Below, in pieces: positions 62,743-64,000 of a DNA stretch of 64,000 nt. The DNA comes from Algoriphagus algorifonticola (GTDB taxonomy: Bacteria > Bacteroidota > Bacteroidia > Cytophagales > Cyclobacteriaceae). A program made the position numbers and the translations under genes. Under the pieces are notes generated by a model. That model searched no databases. It was not told where the DNA came from and saw only the letters and a list, made by a program, of their open reading frames with translations. The number at the start of each line of letters is the position of its first letter. The stretch's first letter is position 1. The stretch lies in contig NZ_VLOG01000041.1 in the NCBI RefSeq assembly GCF_007655305.1, forward strand, positions 31,376 through 95,375, written 5' to 3'.

Positions 62743-63810
62743 ATGAAAAGTAAGTTGCTTTTTACAACCATCATGTTGGTTTTATCGGGTTTGGTTCAGG
62801 CTCAAGAAACCAAAAACATCATATTGATTACCTTGGATGGCTTAAGGTGGCAGGAAGTTTTTTCGGGAGCTGATTCTTTATTTCTCAGAGATGCCGAAAT
62901 GGTCAAATATCCTCAAAGTTTGTATGAGGAATTTTGGGATTCTGATCCTACCAAACGAAGGGAGGTTTTGCTACCATTTTTCTGGAGTACTATTGCTTCA
63001 CAAGGACAGCTTTATGGGAATCGTCAGTTGGGGAGTTTAGTCAATACAAAAAATACCCATTGGTTCTCATATCCTGGTTATAATGAAATTTTGACCGGCT
63101 TTGCTGATGATGAGCGAATTTACTCGAATGATAAAATTAACAACCCCAACACGACCTTCTTGGAATACCTGAATCAAATGGAGGCTTTTCAAGGAAGGGT
63201 GTTGGCATTTGGCTCTTGGGATGTTTTTCCTTATATCATCCATGAGGAAAGAAGCGGGATTCCAGTGAATGCAGGTTTTGATCAGGCTGAAGGAGAGAAT
63301 TTGTCTGATAAAGAAGAGTTGCTAAATAAATTACAGAAAGAGATTATAGGACCTTGGACAGAAGTTAGATTGGATGCCTTTACCCATCATTTTGCTATGG
63401 AGGCTTTGAAAAACCAAAGACCAAGAGCATTGTATATAGCCTATGGTGAAACGGACGATTGGGCGCATGAGAACCATTACGATAGATATCTTTGGGCCGC
63501 AATGCAGACAGATGCTTACATCAAAGAAATTTGGGAATGGGTTCAAAGTGATCCTGAATACCGTGATAACACCTCCCTTATTATCACTACTGATCATGGA
63601 AGAGGAGTTAGAAAGGATACCTGGTTGGGGCATGGTTCTTCCATTCCAGAATCCAGCGAAACTTGGATTGCTCTATTGGGAGCAGGGGTAAATCCTCGAG
63701 GTGAAATTGCAGAAAAGGGACAATGGTACAACGCCCAAATAGCTAGGACAATTTTTGATTTGTTGGGTATGGATTATCCAGATCAAAAAGCAGCTTCACC
63801 TTTGAAGTGA
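62743..63810 (+). CDS. Secreted alkaline-phosphatase-superfamily phosphodiesterase
   Basis: 355 residues with a signal peptide (cut near VQAQ, 18-21). First metal ligand Asp32 in ILITLDGLRWQEVF; later GETDDWAHENHYDRY and LIITTDHGRGVRKDTWLGHGS supply the other Asp/His ligands. It fits the nucleotide-pyrophosphatase/phosphodiesterase or phosphoglycerate-mutase-like branch. Substrate unknown. Confidence 0.85.
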   Translation: MKSKLLFTTIMLVLSGLVQAQETKNIILITLDGLRWQEVFSGADSLFLRDAEMVKYPQSLYEEFWDSDPTKRREVLLPFFWSTIASQGQLYGNRQLGSLVNTKNTHWFSYPGYNEILTGFADDERIYSNDKINNPNTTFLEYLNQMEAFQGRVLAFGSWDVFPYIIHEERSGIPVNAGFDQAEGENLSDKEELLNKLQKEIIGPWTEVRLDAFTHHFAMEALKNQRPRALYIAYGETDDWAHENHYDRYLWAAMQTDAYIKEIWEWVQSDPEYRDNTSLIITTDHGRGVRKDTWLGHGSSIPESSETWIALLGAGVNPRGEIAEKGQWYNAQIARTIFDLLGMDYPDQKAASPLK

Positions 63811-63892
63811 GTACAGCCGTAGAAGCTGCATTACCCTGAATAAAAATTATTCCGAGCCATTGTAAAACTGGAGTTTTTGAAATTTGCTACTT

Positions 63893-63929
63893 ATCAGACG
63901 TAGCCTTAAAAATAGCTACGTCTGATTTT
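63893..63929 (+). terminator. Terminator after the phosphatase-superfamily gene
   Basis: ATCAGACGTAGC (63893-63904) and GCTACGTCTGAT (63915-63926) form a perfect 12-base stem, followed by TTT. The remaining bases to the window end show no gene. Confidence 0.85.
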
Positions 63930-64000
63930 CGCGATTTAACCCGGATTATGCATTAGAATCTGTAGTGAGAGATCAAACCGCAATAAAATCAATCCGCCTG

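Overview
The window is chromosomal DNA from a member of the Bacteroidota, most likely the Cytophagales (Cyclobacteriaceae/Algoriphagus-like). This is inferred from gene content and promoter style; no rRNA or tRNA gene is present to confirm it. Pointers are many lipoproteins with short SPII signals, an UpxY-type NusG paralogue, DUF1573, DUF4174 and DUF3822 proteins, a PQQ-sugar-dehydrogenase/PKD/cytochrome fusion, GH130, A/T-rich translation starts without strong Shine-Dalgarno sites, and TAnnTTTG-type -7 boxes.

Layout. 1-147: tail of an alpha/beta hydrolase. 190-2907: a YtrABC-like operon (ABC ATPase, permease, GntR regulator, membrane-anchored protein) behind a perfect palindrome. 2983-3706: DUF4174 and small membrane proteins. 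3763-7688: an accessory stretch holding a relic of a dinB 3' end, a lipoprotein with a 52-residue two-helix membrane protein, a GC-rich Y-family polymerase, a nonsense-interrupted four-helix-bundle gene bracketed by inverted repeats, and a LexA-like XRE-S24 regulator. 7789-16910: secreted and metabolic genes (PQQ dehydrogenase fusion, acetyltransferases, VOC protein, amidohydrolase, S10 carboxypeptidase-like protein, class C serine hydrolase, response regulator). 17076-19019: groESL. 19240-20156: a dispersed repeat leading into an unknown gene. 20168-28873: a minus-strand block with a sterol-desaturase-like protein, the miaB/sigma-54 activator/lptE/TPR-like/secG run, a second dinB, pabB and YceI. 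28999-35122: gamma carbonic anhydrase, then a five-gene cluster of an esterase, an ATP-grasp enzyme, a GCS2-type carboxylate-amine ligase, a class I amidotransferase and an ATP-grasp-like protein. 35223-53993: mainly housekeeping (pyrE, coaD, NUDIX proteins, RecD-like helicase, TerC, ABC exporter, NusG-like protein, xseAB, dapA, ligA, TetR, metG, YitT). 54178-58328: a second copy of the dispersed repeat followed by the circularly permuted ATP-grasp / alpha-E / Anbu / transglutaminase operon. 58329-63810: lipoprotein, PepSY protein, cytochrome c, GH130 and an alkaline-phosphatase-superfamily enzyme.

The strongest candidates for something undescribed are: (i) the 30229-35122 amide-bond-forming cluster, which looks like a small peptide or amide metabolite pathway with no recognised product; (ii) a 42-base sequence present three times (19316, 19410, 54270), each copy ending exactly in ATGAAA and two of them supplying the start codon of a real gene, one being the Anbu operon; (iii) the lipoprotein plus tiny membrane protein pair at 4163-4999 lying between two dinB 3' ends; (iv) the four-helix-bundle gene with inverted flanking repeats at 6359-6988; (v) a LigA carrying an extra segment of roughly 145 residues. 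No CRISPR array, prophage or intact insertion sequence was seen.
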